NCBI GenBank assembly: GCA_964595945.1
Contig: CAZQSL010000009.1
Span: 1 to 49,903 of the forward strand
From: CAZQSL01 sp964595945
GTDB lineage: Bacteria; UBP15; UBA6099; JAJRTR01
DNA length: 49,903 bases
Reading direction: 5' to 3'
The position numbers were made by a program, and so were the translations under genes. The notes below the pieces were generated by a model, which saw only the letters and a list, made by a program, of their open reading frames with translations, ran no database searches and was not told the DNA's origin. This document shows positions 33,533-42,037 of this stretch, piece after piece (within the stretch, counting starts at the first letter, position 1; every line of letters starts with the position of its first letter).

Positions 33533-34801
33533 TCATTCGTGCGGCCCATATTCCGTAATATCCCTGATGACGTCAAGGAGTTGAGCTTTGTTACTGGCGT
33601 GCGGGCAGTTGTCTGCGCCGGCAATGACGTTTCCAATGGTTATCACTGCCGATCTGTCAGTCTTGATGGGAGCGATCGCTCCGGGTGACCGTATGTCAGT
33701 AACGCAAATGTTGTAATCGTTTGCGTCGTGCGTGGAAATGCTGTCTCTCTCTGCCGTGACATTGTTGATGCCGAAACTGCTGATGAAATCCCGATACTCC
33801 GAAAGGCTTCCGGGAGAGGCTTCGAAAAAAAGTATTTTTGGTGTGGTACGCCGCCGTGCTTTGCAGGTATCCCAGTGAAGAATGAATGGATTATATCCGG
33901 CCGTTGTATCCTCCGGGGTCAATGCCCTGACAATACTGCCTCCCCTGGATATGATAAGAGCGCCATCGCTTATCGTCAGTTTGTCGCCTTCAGAAATCAT
34001 TTCGCGCAGACGGCCACTGTCTTTGAGCGACGAGAGGTCAGCGGAAGTCACTTTCCCATAACGGATCGCGCGGCCATCCGATTCGCCGTCAAAGCCCATT
34101 ATCGCGCCGTGTTTCCAGTACAGGAGCGGAGCGCGTTTCGCCTCGGCGAGTGAAAGAGCAAATTGAGGCGCCTCGTTGAGGATGGATTTTTCGACGCGAC
34201 GTGCGAGTTCCAGTGATGCTTCGCAATTAAAGGAGCATGGGCTGTGGAGCACATAGGGAAACGGCATAAATCTGTTGAGCCGCGAATCCGGTATGCCGAA
34301 TGTGGAAAAATGTGGGAAGAGCATGTGCGCTGTCTGGTGGATAAGGTCAGGGAGGGCCTGATACGCTTCGATGCAGCACTTGGGATAGCCGAGAAGTGCG
34401 CCGATGCGGCCAGTGGCTTCCCGCCGCTTTGCGCCTGAAGAGTTTTTTTCCACATCGTCCCATCTGGCGGCTTCTTCGGCGAGGGCCTTGTCACGGCTGA
34501 TAAACATCCACACCATTGCGTCGCGCGCGGAAGAGGGACCGGTGATCAGTCCGTTATTACCGAAAGAATACGATGATGAAGGCGACACGACATGCAGTCC
34601 GCCGGCTCTCATCATGCGGGATATGCTCCGGCAAGTCTGCATCGTGATGTTGGACAGCCGCCATACGGGTTTCAGGCCTTGTTCAAACAGGATGAATTCC
34701 GCTGGTTCGATAACCGGGCGTCCATTTTTTCCGGTACGTGTGGCGATTTCGAGGATTTCCCCAAGCGCAAGATTCATACTCGCGTCCATCCACACCGGCA
34801 T
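33533..34801 (-). CDS. DUF483-like cysteine-motif protein
   Basis: 422 residues. The central motif GRIGALLGYPKCCIEAYQ (Cys142, Cys143) is of DUF483 type, and SPCSFNCEASLELARR (Cys189, Cys193) follows, so metal or Fe-S binding is plausible. The remainder has a cluster of beta strands (GDKLTISDGALIISRGG) and a C-terminal Rossmann-like tail (TPKILFFEASPGSLSEY). No defined activity is known to me for the family. It lies 42 bases after the flagellin-like/VWA gene and 13 before the radical SAM gene. The start is uncertain: ATGs at 34789 and 34777 are alternatives. Confidence 0.65.
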   Translation of the reverse strand: MPVWMDASMNLALGEILEIATRTGKNGRPVIEPAEFILFEQGLKPVWRLSNITMQTCRSISRMMRAGGLHVVSPSSSYSFGNNGLITGPSSARDAMVWMFISRDKALAEEAARWDDVEKNSSGAKRREATGRIGALLGYPKCCIEAYQALPDLIHQTAHMLFPHFSTFGIPDSRLNRFMPFPYVLHSPCSFNCEASLELARRVEKSILNEAPQFALSLAEAKRAPLLYWKHGAIMGFDGESDGRAIRYGKVTSADLSSLKDSGRLREMISEGDKLTISDGALIISRGGSIVRALTPEDTTAGYNPFILHWDTCKARRRTTPKILFFEASPGSLSEYRDFISSFGINNVTAERDSISTHDANDYNICVTDIRSPGAIAPIKTDRSAVITIGNVIAGADNCPHASNKAQLLDVIRDITEYGPHE

Positions 34802-34843
34802 AGGCCATTGCCACGAGATACGTATGTCTTCGGCGTCATGTTA

Positions 34844-36175
34844 TTATACATGGAAGTCAAGTTTGAAGACTCTGATGTTTTCAAAGTGTGAGAGGATACT
34901 CCTGAGATTGACCATGATGGACGATTTTTCAGCGCGGTCGATGGATATTGTCAGGAGGGCGGTTTCAATGCGGTGGATGGCGTCACGATATTGCTGCTCG
35001 GTTTCCAACTGAAGTTCTTTCAGCCCGAGAGCGCTTGCGCGAAAGTCGGGGAATTCGACTGAGAAAGCCGATTCCTGCCCGCTACCGATCAAAACCGTTC
35101 GTTGATTGGTTTCGTAGAGGTGCTCGCTGCGGGAGAAAAATCTGTCGAAAATAGATTCGCCGAGTATCGTCATGACTTCGTCCATGGGAGAGATGTCATA
35201 GTTGATATAACGGCCTCCAGTGGCGGTGGCGATCTGGTCGAACGCGCCATGCGGCAGGCGTGAGAGTTGGGCGTATGTACTGACAGGGTAGAGGACAGCG
35301 CCGGATTCCCGGAGCCTGGCGGCAGCGAGGTCACGGGTTTCGCCATAGTCGTCGGTTGTGTCGGATGCAGTAAACAGTACGACGGCTTTTGCCGCTGAGT
35401 CACGCCAGGCGTGATCGGATGAAGACTCGATTATAGCGTTGAGCGCATTTTTCGACATGCCGGCGAAGTATAGTGTCTCTATGTCTTCGATGAATTGAGC
35501 GGCGTCACGGCGTGCTTCTCCGACCGGCTGCGAGTCGTACTCGTAGGTTTGGAGCAAGTAGCGGACATCGAGGCCATGTCCGCTGAGTGTCTTGTGGAGT
35601 ATGTGAAAATGACGGACGAATTCTGTAACATCTTTTTTCATTTGCCTGCTGCGGTCTATTATGAAAAGCACATCGAGATCGCCGGATGCAGAGTCGGATT
35701 CCCGCTGAGGCATTATGCGTAATATTGGGGCGAGGAGCGGAACGGCTCTGTGTCGCGAAGTGACTGCGATAGCGTCGATACGGTCTGCGAGGGCGCGAAG
35801 TTCTTTTTTGATGGCATCCCTGCGCGAACTTGATATGGCAATGCCGTCGAGACTGTATTGCATACGGAGTATCAGATGGACAATCTCGTCGAGCGCCGAG
35901 TCGCGCACCGCGAAAATGTCGATGTCTTCATAGACGTTGCTCAGTACGTCTTCAGCCGCGTGAATCTCTTCGCGGAGTCCGGCGAGGTGCTCACGCCCGA
36001 GTTGCACTTCGATGGGCAAGCGGTCGCGCCGTCTGATATGGGGCAGCGGTTTTTCGGGACGGTCCGCACGCGTCCTTTTTCGTACCAATCTTTCGATGAT
36101 AGCGGGATTGACCACTATCGCCGGGAACTGGGTAGTTGTATGATTGCTTATCGGCATTCTGCTGAGTGCATCCAC
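34844..36175 (-). CDS. VWA-domain protein flanked by flagellin-D1-like helices
   Basis: 443 residues from a GTG. Residues 53-148 (with DSALDEIVHLILRMQYSLDG then KKELRALADRIDAIAVTSRH) align well with the flagellin N-terminal D1 helices (EGALQEISNILQRMRELAVQ and IDQLIEEIDRIANTTEF). Residues 377-435 (PDFRASALGLKELQLETEQQ, YRDAIHRIETALLTISIDRA) match the flagellin C-terminal helix region. Between them, about 166-345, lies a VWA fold with a degenerate MIDAS (DRSRQM) and LFTASDTTDD. The outer D0 helices needed for filament polymerisation are not recognisable, and no flagellar gene lies in the window. It could be a surface or cell-attached stalk with a VWA head. It lies between a pilus operon and the DUF483/radical SAM pair. 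Confidence 0.75.
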   Translation of the reverse strand: MDALSRMPISNHTTTQFPAIVVNPAIIERLVRKRTRADRPEKPLPHIRRRDRLPIEVQLGREHLAGLREEIHAAEDVLSNVYEDIDIFAVRDSALDEIVHLILRMQYSLDGIAISSSRRDAIKKELRALADRIDAIAVTSRHRAVPLLAPILRIMPQRESDSASGDLDVLFIIDRSRQMKKDVTEFVRHFHILHKTLSGHGLDVRYLLQTYEYDSQPVGEARRDAAQFIEDIETLYFAGMSKNALNAIIESSSDHAWRDSAAKAVVLFTASDTTDDYGETRDLAAARLRESGAVLYPVSTYAQLSRLPHGAFDQIATATGGRYINYDISPMDEVMTILGESIFDRFFSRSEHLYETNQRTVLIGSGQESAFSVEFPDFRASALGLKELQLETEQQYRDAIHRIETALLTISIDRAEKSSIMVNLRSILSHFENIRVFKLDFHV

Positions 36176-36279
36176 GGTTTGTTTTCTCGGTCGGTGTTGC
36201 CGGCTTATAATATGGAGCCGCTATTTATGTATTATATCATTTTACAATGCCTGATGCTCTTAATCAATGCAGTGTTGTT

Positions 36280-37389
36280 CTAAAGTGAAATCCTCCATGT
36301 GACAAACTGAAAAAAAACATATAGCTGCATGGCAAATGAAATGACGATGAGTGTAATGCCACTCCAGTTGCCGCCTTTGAGTGAAGCCAGTCCCATATAG
36401 ATCGGGAATGCCACAAGGACATATCTCGGCACACCATACAGCTTGGTCGCGCTCATGCTCACGAGGACAGTCGACAAGGCATATATGCCGGCTCCGCTTC
36501 CGAAGCCGGTCCACGCGACGACTGAAAGCACTATTGCCATGAGCGACACCGACACGTCGAATCTCGTCAAAAAATTCTGAGGCATGGTTATCTCGTAAGC
36601 CAGGGAGAAAAGGGGGGATGTCAGTCCGTGTCCCCAGTGTTTCTGAGCGGAAAAATATGCGGACGGATCGCCGGTCAGATGATATAGATATGCAAAATAT
36701 ATGAGGATGCCGGCTGGTACTGCCGCCAGCCAGAAAAAATCTGTCCTTGTCGATCGGAAATTCCATTTTCTGGCAGCAAGATACATCACGGCGAGTGCGG
36801 GCAGTAGCAGTACTCCTGACAGGCGGCAAGCCGATGCCGCCATCGCGCAAAGCGATGCTTTGGCTGTGCTGCCTTTCAGCATCGCTCTGTAGGAAAACAT
36901 TGCGAGCATTGTGAAAAGAGATTCGCTGTAGACTGCTGAAAAAATGAACGCTGTTGGAAACGCAGTCATAAATCCTACTGCGATGAGGGCCTTGTCATCT
37001 CCGTATCCGTGCAGCCTGACTATGTCGTGCAGCAAAAGCATCGATATCAGAAAACATATATTCGACACTATCAGTCCGGCGGACAGCAAGTTGCCCGTGA
37101 GTTTCGATATGGCCGCAATGGCGAGTGGGTAGAGTGGAAAAATAGTCACATTGGACTGTGAATCACCGCGATACGAATACCCCTCGCGTACAACCTGTGT
37201 GAACCATAATGCGTCCCAGCGGCGCCATGGTTCGAAAAATCTGTTTTCGATCTGTGTATAGCCATGCCACATCGCTGACTCCGCCGGAGGTCCGGAAGGA
37301 TGGTGGTCAGCGATCCACACGGCAAACCCAAAAATCACAACACGGGTCACTACGAAAGCTGTCAGGATGATTTTTAGACTGCGGGACAT
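36280..37389 (-). CDS. PIG-V-family mannosyltransferase-like membrane protein
   Basis: 369 residues; the ATG overlaps the stop of the PilC gene (TAATG). About nine to ten membrane segments are visible. The N-terminal loop EPWRRWDALWFTQVVREGY is the PIG-V/DUF2029 signature, with the catalytic-type acidic pair expected in that loop, then FPLYPLAIAA and AFPTAFIFSAVYSESLF. The family transfers mannose or related sugars from polyprenyl-phosphate donors on the outer face of the membrane. Being coupled to PilC it may glycosylate pilins or surface proteins; that is inference from position. Confidence 0.78.
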   Translation of the reverse strand: MSRSLKIILTAFVVTRVVIFGFAVWIADHHPSGPPAESAMWHGYTQIENRFFEPWRRWDALWFTQVVREGYSYRGDSQSNVTIFPLYPLAIAAISKLTGNLLSAGLIVSNICFLISMLLLHDIVRLHGYGDDKALIAVGFMTAFPTAFIFSAVYSESLFTMLAMFSYRAMLKGSTAKASLCAMAASACRLSGVLLLPALAVMYLAARKWNFRSTRTDFFWLAAVPAGILIYFAYLYHLTGDPSAYFSAQKHWGHGLTSPLFSLAYEITMPQNFLTRFDVSVSLMAIVLSVVAWTGFGSGAGIYALSTVLVSMSATKLYGVPRYVLVAFPIYMGLASLKGGNWSGITLIVISFAMQLYVFFQFVTWRISL

Positions 37390-38609
37390 TATTTTGGAGC
37401 CATGACAATGTTGAAGATCGGCAGATACATGGCGATCGCGATGAATCCGACAACGAGGGCGACAAAGATCGTCACGAGAGGCTCAATGTAGAGAAGCAGG
37501 CGTTTCGTGTAATATTCGATTTCCTTTTCGAGCGCCCCCGAACAGGTGCCGAGCAGGTCGGCCAGCCGGCCACTGTGCTCTCCCGCTGAGATCATATAGA
37601 CGACAAGTGGCGGGAAATACTGGGACAGTCTGAGTGCGGATGACATGTTGCCGCCTGTTTCTACGGTTTCGATCATCTTGTCGACGTCCAGTTCGATGAG
37701 ATGGTTGTCAAGCACTCCTTTTGCAGTGTCGAGGGCTGACAGCAGTGGTACGCCGCAATATATCATCGAACTCATCGTCCTTGTGAATCTCGAAACAAGG
37801 ATTCTCTTGTACAGTTGAGCGTAGATTGGTATTTTCAGATAAAGCCTGTTGGTTATGAGTTTGCCCTGTGCGGTGTATTTCAGAAAATACACGATCGCAA
37901 AAATACCCAAGACTATAGCTATGTCGAATTGCCATTCATGCGCGATAAAATTGCTTGTGTTTACCATTATCTGAGTGATTTTCGGGAGTTGGAACGACGA
38001 TCCCGGGCCACCTTGGGATTCGTAAAACTTAGAAATCTTCGGGATGGCGAAAACCATCAGGAATGCTACCGCAAAAGCCGCGATGGTAAGAACTATTTTG
38101 GGATAGATGAAAGCGCCTTTGAGCGAACGTCTGAGATCGTGGTCCTTTTCCATGTAAGTGCTGAGCCTGATGAGGACTTCGGCGAGGTTTCCCGCGGATT
38201 CGCCCGAACGTATCATGCTGATGAAATAGTGCTCGAAGACCTTCGGGTGTTTTTCGAAGGCTGATGACAGCGACATGCCGTGCTCGACATCTTCACGTAT
38301 TTTTTTGATGACTTTTTTCAGGGTAAAATTGCCGGTCTGCTCTTCAAGCGCGGCGAGTGCGTCGACTGCCGGGAGCCCGGCGTCGATAACTACGCTGAGC
38401 AGCTTTGCGAAAACTACTTTGTCCTCATTTGTGATACGTTGCGGGAGCAGTGGCGCATCTTCGGAAACTTCTGTCTGTTCCGTTACGGCGAGCACTACAT
38501 AGCCGAGTTTCTGCAGTCTGAAATAAACGGATTGCTCCGTGGCTCCATAGAGACTGCCACGATAGTTGCGGCCATGCGAATCTTTTGCGACGAAGGTGAA
38601 ATGAGGCAT
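37389..38609 (-). CDS. pilC: Type IV pilus / type II secretion inner-membrane platform protein (PilC/GspF)
   Basis: 406 residues from the ATG at 38609 (MPHFTFVAKDSHG), the usual family start and length; an ATG at 38645 overlapping the PilB stop (TGATG) would add 12 residues and couple translation. The longer frame to 38978 lies antisense-like inside pilB and is rejected. Two GspF domains are seen, each with the pattern L....AL......G: LLSVVIDAGLPAVDALAALE and MSSMIYCGVPLLSALDTAKG, each ending in a membrane segment (AFAVAFLMVFAIP, VTIFVALVVGFIAIAMYLPI). It anchors the assembly motor to the inner membrane and pairs with the ATPase upstream. Confidence 0.95.
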   Translation of the reverse strand: MPHFTFVAKDSHGRNYRGSLYGATEQSVYFRLQKLGYVVLAVTEQTEVSEDAPLLPQRITNEDKVVFAKLLSVVIDAGLPAVDALAALEEQTGNFTLKKVIKKIREDVEHGMSLSSAFEKHPKVFEHYFISMIRSGESAGNLAEVLIRLSTYMEKDHDLRRSLKGAFIYPKIVLTIAAFAVAFLMVFAIPKISKFYESQGGPGSSFQLPKITQIMVNTSNFIAHEWQFDIAIVLGIFAIVYFLKYTAQGKLITNRLYLKIPIYAQLYKRILVSRFTRTMSSMIYCGVPLLSALDTAKGVLDNHLIELDVDKMIETVETGGNMSSALRLSQYFPPLVVYMISAGEHSGRLADLLGTCSGALEKEIEYYTKRLLLYIEPLVTIFVALVVGFIAIAMYLPIFNIVMAPK

Positions 38610-38644
38610 GTCGATGAAGTGGCGGAAAAGGCCGCCATGCGGCA

Positions 38645-40348
38645 TCAGTCGATGTTGATGAAGACCGCTCTTCGCACCTCCTCTATTGTCGTGACGCCTT
38701 CGACGACTTTTCTGAACGCCGAATGCCGCAGGGTGCTCATGCCTTCTTCGACCGCCGCGTGACGGATGTGCGAGGCGTTTTCGCCACGCAGTATCATCTG
38801 CTGCACAGTGCCGGTAACGGCCATGACTTCGAATATTCCGATACGTCCGTGATAGCCCGTAAATCCGCAATATTTGCATCCGGCACCCTTGTATATGACT
38901 ACTTTGCCGGTTTTTTCGCTTCGCACGCCGAATTCCTTGAAGAGTTCCTGCACGTCCATCTTGTGTGGTTCTTTGCAATACGGGCAGATGACTCTCACGA
39001 GCCTCTGCGCGATGACGCCAATGACAGAGGCGGAGATAAGATATTCCTTGATACCCATTTCCTGGAGTCTCGAAATCGCGCCGGGGGCATTGGATGTGTG
39101 AAGCGTGCTGAATACAAGGTGGCCGGTCAGCGATGACTGGGTGGCTATCATGGATGTTTCCGAATCTCGGATTTCACCTATCATTATGATATTGGGGTCT
39201 TGCCTGAGGATGCTGCGCAGGCCGGTGGCGAAAGTCGCGCCGGTTGCAGTGTTGACCTGCGACTGGTTGATGCCGGGGAGTTTGTATTCGACAGGGTCTT
39301 CGATGGTCACGATGTTGGCGGCAGTTTTATTGAGACGATTGAGCACCGAGTACAGGGTAGTAGTTTTGCCGCATCCGGTCGGCCCCGTGACAAGTACCAT
39401 GCCGTAAGGTTTTTCGATAAGTTCCTTCACGATGCGCAAGTCATGGGAGTTGAATCCGAGACGCTCTATGTCGATGAGCATCGTATCCTTGCTGAGCAGT
39501 CTCATGACGACTTTTTCGCCGTTGATCGTGAGGTAGGTGGCGACACGGATATCGTACTCGCGCCCGGCTTTGCGGATGGCCATGTGGCCGTCCTGTGGAG
39601 CGCGTTTTTCGGTGATGTCCATATTGGCGAGTATTTTCACCCTCGAAACGATGGAAGCTTCGATATGGCGCGGTATCTGCATGACATCGCGCAATACTCC
39701 GTCAACCCTGTAGCGGACGCGTAGCTGTGATTCCTGTGGTTCGAGATGGATGTCAGACGCGCGCTCGTTTATAGCGCCTTCGATGATATCGACCACGAGC
39801 CTTACAACAGGCGGATTGTCGACCGTGTCGACGATGTCGTCGATGACCAGTTCCCCGCTTTTGAGCGGGATGTGATCTTCGACGTGCATGTCGATGATCG
39901 TCTGTTTTGTGCGGTTAGTAGTGCTGAAGAAATGATTGATGGCAAGGCTGATTTCGCGCTCCGTGGCAAAATGGATTCTCACCCTGTATCCGGTTGTCAG
40001 TTCTATTTCGTCGATGACGGTAAGATTGGTTGGCGGATACATGGCAATACTGATCTGGTCCGTATCGAGTTTGAATGGAAAAACATTGTACTGCCGCAGA
40101 AGTTCTTCTGGAAGAAGGTTGGGTATCTGTGGCTCGATGTTTTCCTCTTTGAGCTCGATGCGTTCGATGCCGAGCTGCTCGCCAAGTACGTCGACATAGG
40201 TTTCCTGCGTGATCATCCCGAGGTCGATCAGAGCGCGCCCGAGCGCGGTCGCCCCCGTACTCCTCGTCTGGCGGCGTGCCTTTGCAAGCTGTTCTTCTGT
40301 AATTTCAGTCTTTGTCTTCAGTATTTCAACAAAGCGCGCGCGTCCCAT
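38645..40348 (-). CDS. pilB: Type IV pilus assembly / type II secretion ATPase (PilB/GspE)
   Basis: 567 residues; AAGGGG precedes the ATG. N-terminal MshEN/GspE domain (LGMITQETYVDVLGEQLGI), then the hexameric ATPase core: Walker A GPTGCGKTTTLYS, Walker B IIMIGEIRDSET, the His box LTGHLVFSTLHTSNA, and a C-terminal zinc tetracysteine CPYCKEP with CKYCGF. Powers pilus extension or pseudopilus assembly; PilB and GspE cannot be fully separated by sequence alone. Its gene and pilC overlap or nearly overlap, forming one unit. No pilin, PilT or secretin gene is in the window. It lies 255 bases downstream of the NtrC-family gene. Confidence 0.95.
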   Translation of the reverse strand: MGRARFVEILKTKTEITEEQLAKARRQTRSTGATALGRALIDLGMITQETYVDVLGEQLGIERIELKEENIEPQIPNLLPEELLRQYNVFPFKLDTDQISIAMYPPTNLTVIDEIELTTGYRVRIHFATEREISLAINHFFSTTNRTKQTIIDMHVEDHIPLKSGELVIDDIVDTVDNPPVVRLVVDIIEGAINERASDIHLEPQESQLRVRYRVDGVLRDVMQIPRHIEASIVSRVKILANMDITEKRAPQDGHMAIRKAGREYDIRVATYLTINGEKVVMRLLSKDTMLIDIERLGFNSHDLRIVKELIEKPYGMVLVTGPTGCGKTTTLYSVLNRLNKTAANIVTIEDPVEYKLPGINQSQVNTATGATFATGLRSILRQDPNIIMIGEIRDSETSMIATQSSLTGHLVFSTLHTSNAPGAISRLQEMGIKEYLISASVIGVIAQRLVRVICPYCKEPHKMDVQELFKEFGVRSEKTGKVVIYKGAGCKYCGFTGYHGRIGIFEVMAVTGTVQQMILRGENASHIRHAAVEEGMSTLRHSAFRKVVEGVTTIEEVRRAVFINID

Positions 40349-40522
40349 AGGACGTCCCCTTCCGCAGCATGACAGGCCAAAAGGCAGCCTTAGCTGTTCT
40401 TCTTGATCAACTTTATAATACTATCCACAAGTTTTCAAACAATTTTTCAGTATTTTTTCCTGTCTATAGAAAACCGACGGATGCCATTCATTGTTTCAAG
40501 TCAGTATGGACATTGTCCGCGC

Positions 40523-40551
40523 CAGTGCCGGTCAGGCCAAAAACGGCACTG
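40523..40551. terminator. Weak hairpin downstream of the NtrC-type gene
   Basis: CAGTGCCG (40523-40530) pairs with CGGCACTG (40544-40551) across a 13-base loop. It lies 53 bases past the regulator's stop on the minus strand and has no T-tract, so it is only a possible transcript end. Confidence 0.3.
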
Positions 40552-40603
40552 AAGTCCGATCTTATGTCAAGCGCCCCAAGCGAGACGATGGAAATGGTAG
40601 CGA

Positions 40604-42034
40604 TCATTCTTCATCTTCATCGAAATCATCTTCAGGTGGGAGGGAACCGTCCTTTTTCATATCGAAGAGTCCATATTTTTTCATCTTGTTGTGAAGGCTT
40701 TTTCGGGAAATCTTCAGATTCTCGGCAGTTTTCTTCCGGCTCCAGTCAGTATGATCAAGAGCGTTGATGATGATCTGGCGTTCCGCGACAGCAGCGATGC
40801 TGTCGACTATTTCGAGCAGGGATCCCTCGGAAGGCATTTCAGTATCGGAGTCCGCCGGACGCAGGATGTTAGGTGGCAGGCAGTCGTTGGAGACAACATC
40901 GCCAGTTGAGAGCAGTACGGCGCGTTCGATGGTGTTTTCGAGTTCGCGCACATTGCCGGGCCACTGGTATGTGAGGAAAGCGCTGTAGACACTTTGGGAA
41001 ATGCCTCTGACAGAACGATTGTATTTCTTGTTGGATTTTTCGATAAAGTGCTCGACAAGAGGCATGATATCGCCCTTGCGGTTACGCAGTGCCGGCATGA
41101 ATACCGGCATGACGTTGAGCCTGAAGTAAAGGTCTTCCCGAAAGAGCTTTTCCCTGACTGCAACAGACAAATCCTTGTTGGTCGCGGCGATGATGCGGAT
41201 GTCGACCTTGATAGTCTGGTTGCCGCCGACGCGTTCGATTTCGCGCTCTTCGAGCACACGGAGTATTTTAGCCTGCATCGCGAGAGTCATGTCTCCGATT
41301 TCATCCAAAAAGATCGTGCCGCCCGAAGCTTGCTCGAATTTGCCGATCTTGCGTCCTACGGCGCCGGTGAAGGCGCCTTTTTCATAGCCGAAGAGTTCGC
41401 TTTCGAGGAGGTTTTCGGGGATAGCCGCGCAATTGACTTTTATAAAAGGCCCGTCTTTGCGGTTACTGTTGTGCTGAATGAGACTTGCAATGACCTCCTT
41501 GCCGGTGCCGCTTTCGCCATATATGATGACAGTGATATCGCTGTTCATAACCTTTGTAACGAGGGTGAAAACGTCCTGCATTTCAGTGCTTTGCCCAATG
41601 ACTTCCTTGAAATGATGTTTTTCACGGAGCTTGTCTTTCAGTTGTGATATTTCGTCTTCCAGTTTGCGTTTTTCGAGAGCGCGTTTGACCACCACTCTCA
41701 TTTCATTGAGATCGAACGGTTTGTTGAAATAGTCGTAAGCGCCGATACGCATGGCATCGAGAGCAACTTCGCGAGAACCGTAGGCGGTCATCATAATGAC
41801 CGGGATATCTGGGCGAAGGCGTGAAATTTCTTCGAGCGCCCTGATGCCGTCCATCTTCGGCATTCGCATGTCGAGCAGCACGCAGGCGAATTCACTGCTT
41901 TTAACCTTGTCGACAGCTTCTTCCCCATTTTCCACCGTTGTTATGGAGTAGCCCTGCGTCGAGAGAGCCTCCGTGAGAAACATACGCATGTTGGGTTCGT
42001 CGTCTGCGACAAGGATGTTGTACGTATCAGTCAT
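40604..42034 (-). CDS. NtrC-family sigma-54 response regulator
   Basis: 476 residues. A receiver domain (VADDEPN, CVLLDMRMPKMDG with the phospho-Asp, KPFDLNEM) precedes the sigma-54 AAA+ core: IYGESGTGKEVIA, YEKGAFTGAVGRKIG (the GAFTGA loop), GGTIFLDEIGDM and VKVNCAAIP, followed by a FIS-type helix-turn-helix (DWSRKKTAENLKISRKSL). It activates sigma-54 promoters after phosphorylation. Its start is three bases after the kinase gene, so they form a two-component pair. It is next to the pilB/pilC genes, suggesting it controls surface structure genes, but no clear sigma-54 promoter was found in the adjacent spacer. Confidence 0.96.
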   Translation of the reverse strand: MTDTYNILVADDEPNMRMFLTEALSTQGYSITTVENGEEAVDKVKSSEFACVLLDMRMPKMDGIRALEEISRLRPDIPVIMMTAYGSREVALDAMRIGAYDYFNKPFDLNEMRVVVKRALEKRKLEDEISQLKDKLREKHHFKEVIGQSTEMQDVFTLVTKVMNSDITVIIYGESGTGKEVIASLIQHNSNRKDGPFIKVNCAAIPENLLESELFGYEKGAFTGAVGRKIGKFEQASGGTIFLDEIGDMTLAMQAKILRVLEEREIERVGGNQTIKVDIRIIAATNKDLSVAVREKLFREDLYFRLNVMPVFMPALRNRKGDIMPLVEHFIEKSNKKYNRSVRGISQSVYSAFLTYQWPGNVRELENTIERAVLLSTGDVVSNDCLPPNILRPADSDTEMPSEGSLLEIVDSIAAVAERQIIINALDHTDWSRKKTAENLKISRKSLHNKMKKYGLFDMKKDGSLPPEDDFDEDEE

Positions 42035-42037
42035 GTT

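Noticed and set aside
38646..38978. N-terminal 111-residue extension of the PilC frame
   Set aside because: It lies inside the pilB coding sequence and is Arg/His-rich; the family start at 38609 or coupled start 38645 is far more likely.
40349..40603. Sigma-54 promoter before pilB, suggested by the neighbouring NtrC-type regulator
   Set aside because: No TGGC-N8-TGC type element could be found in the right orientation.
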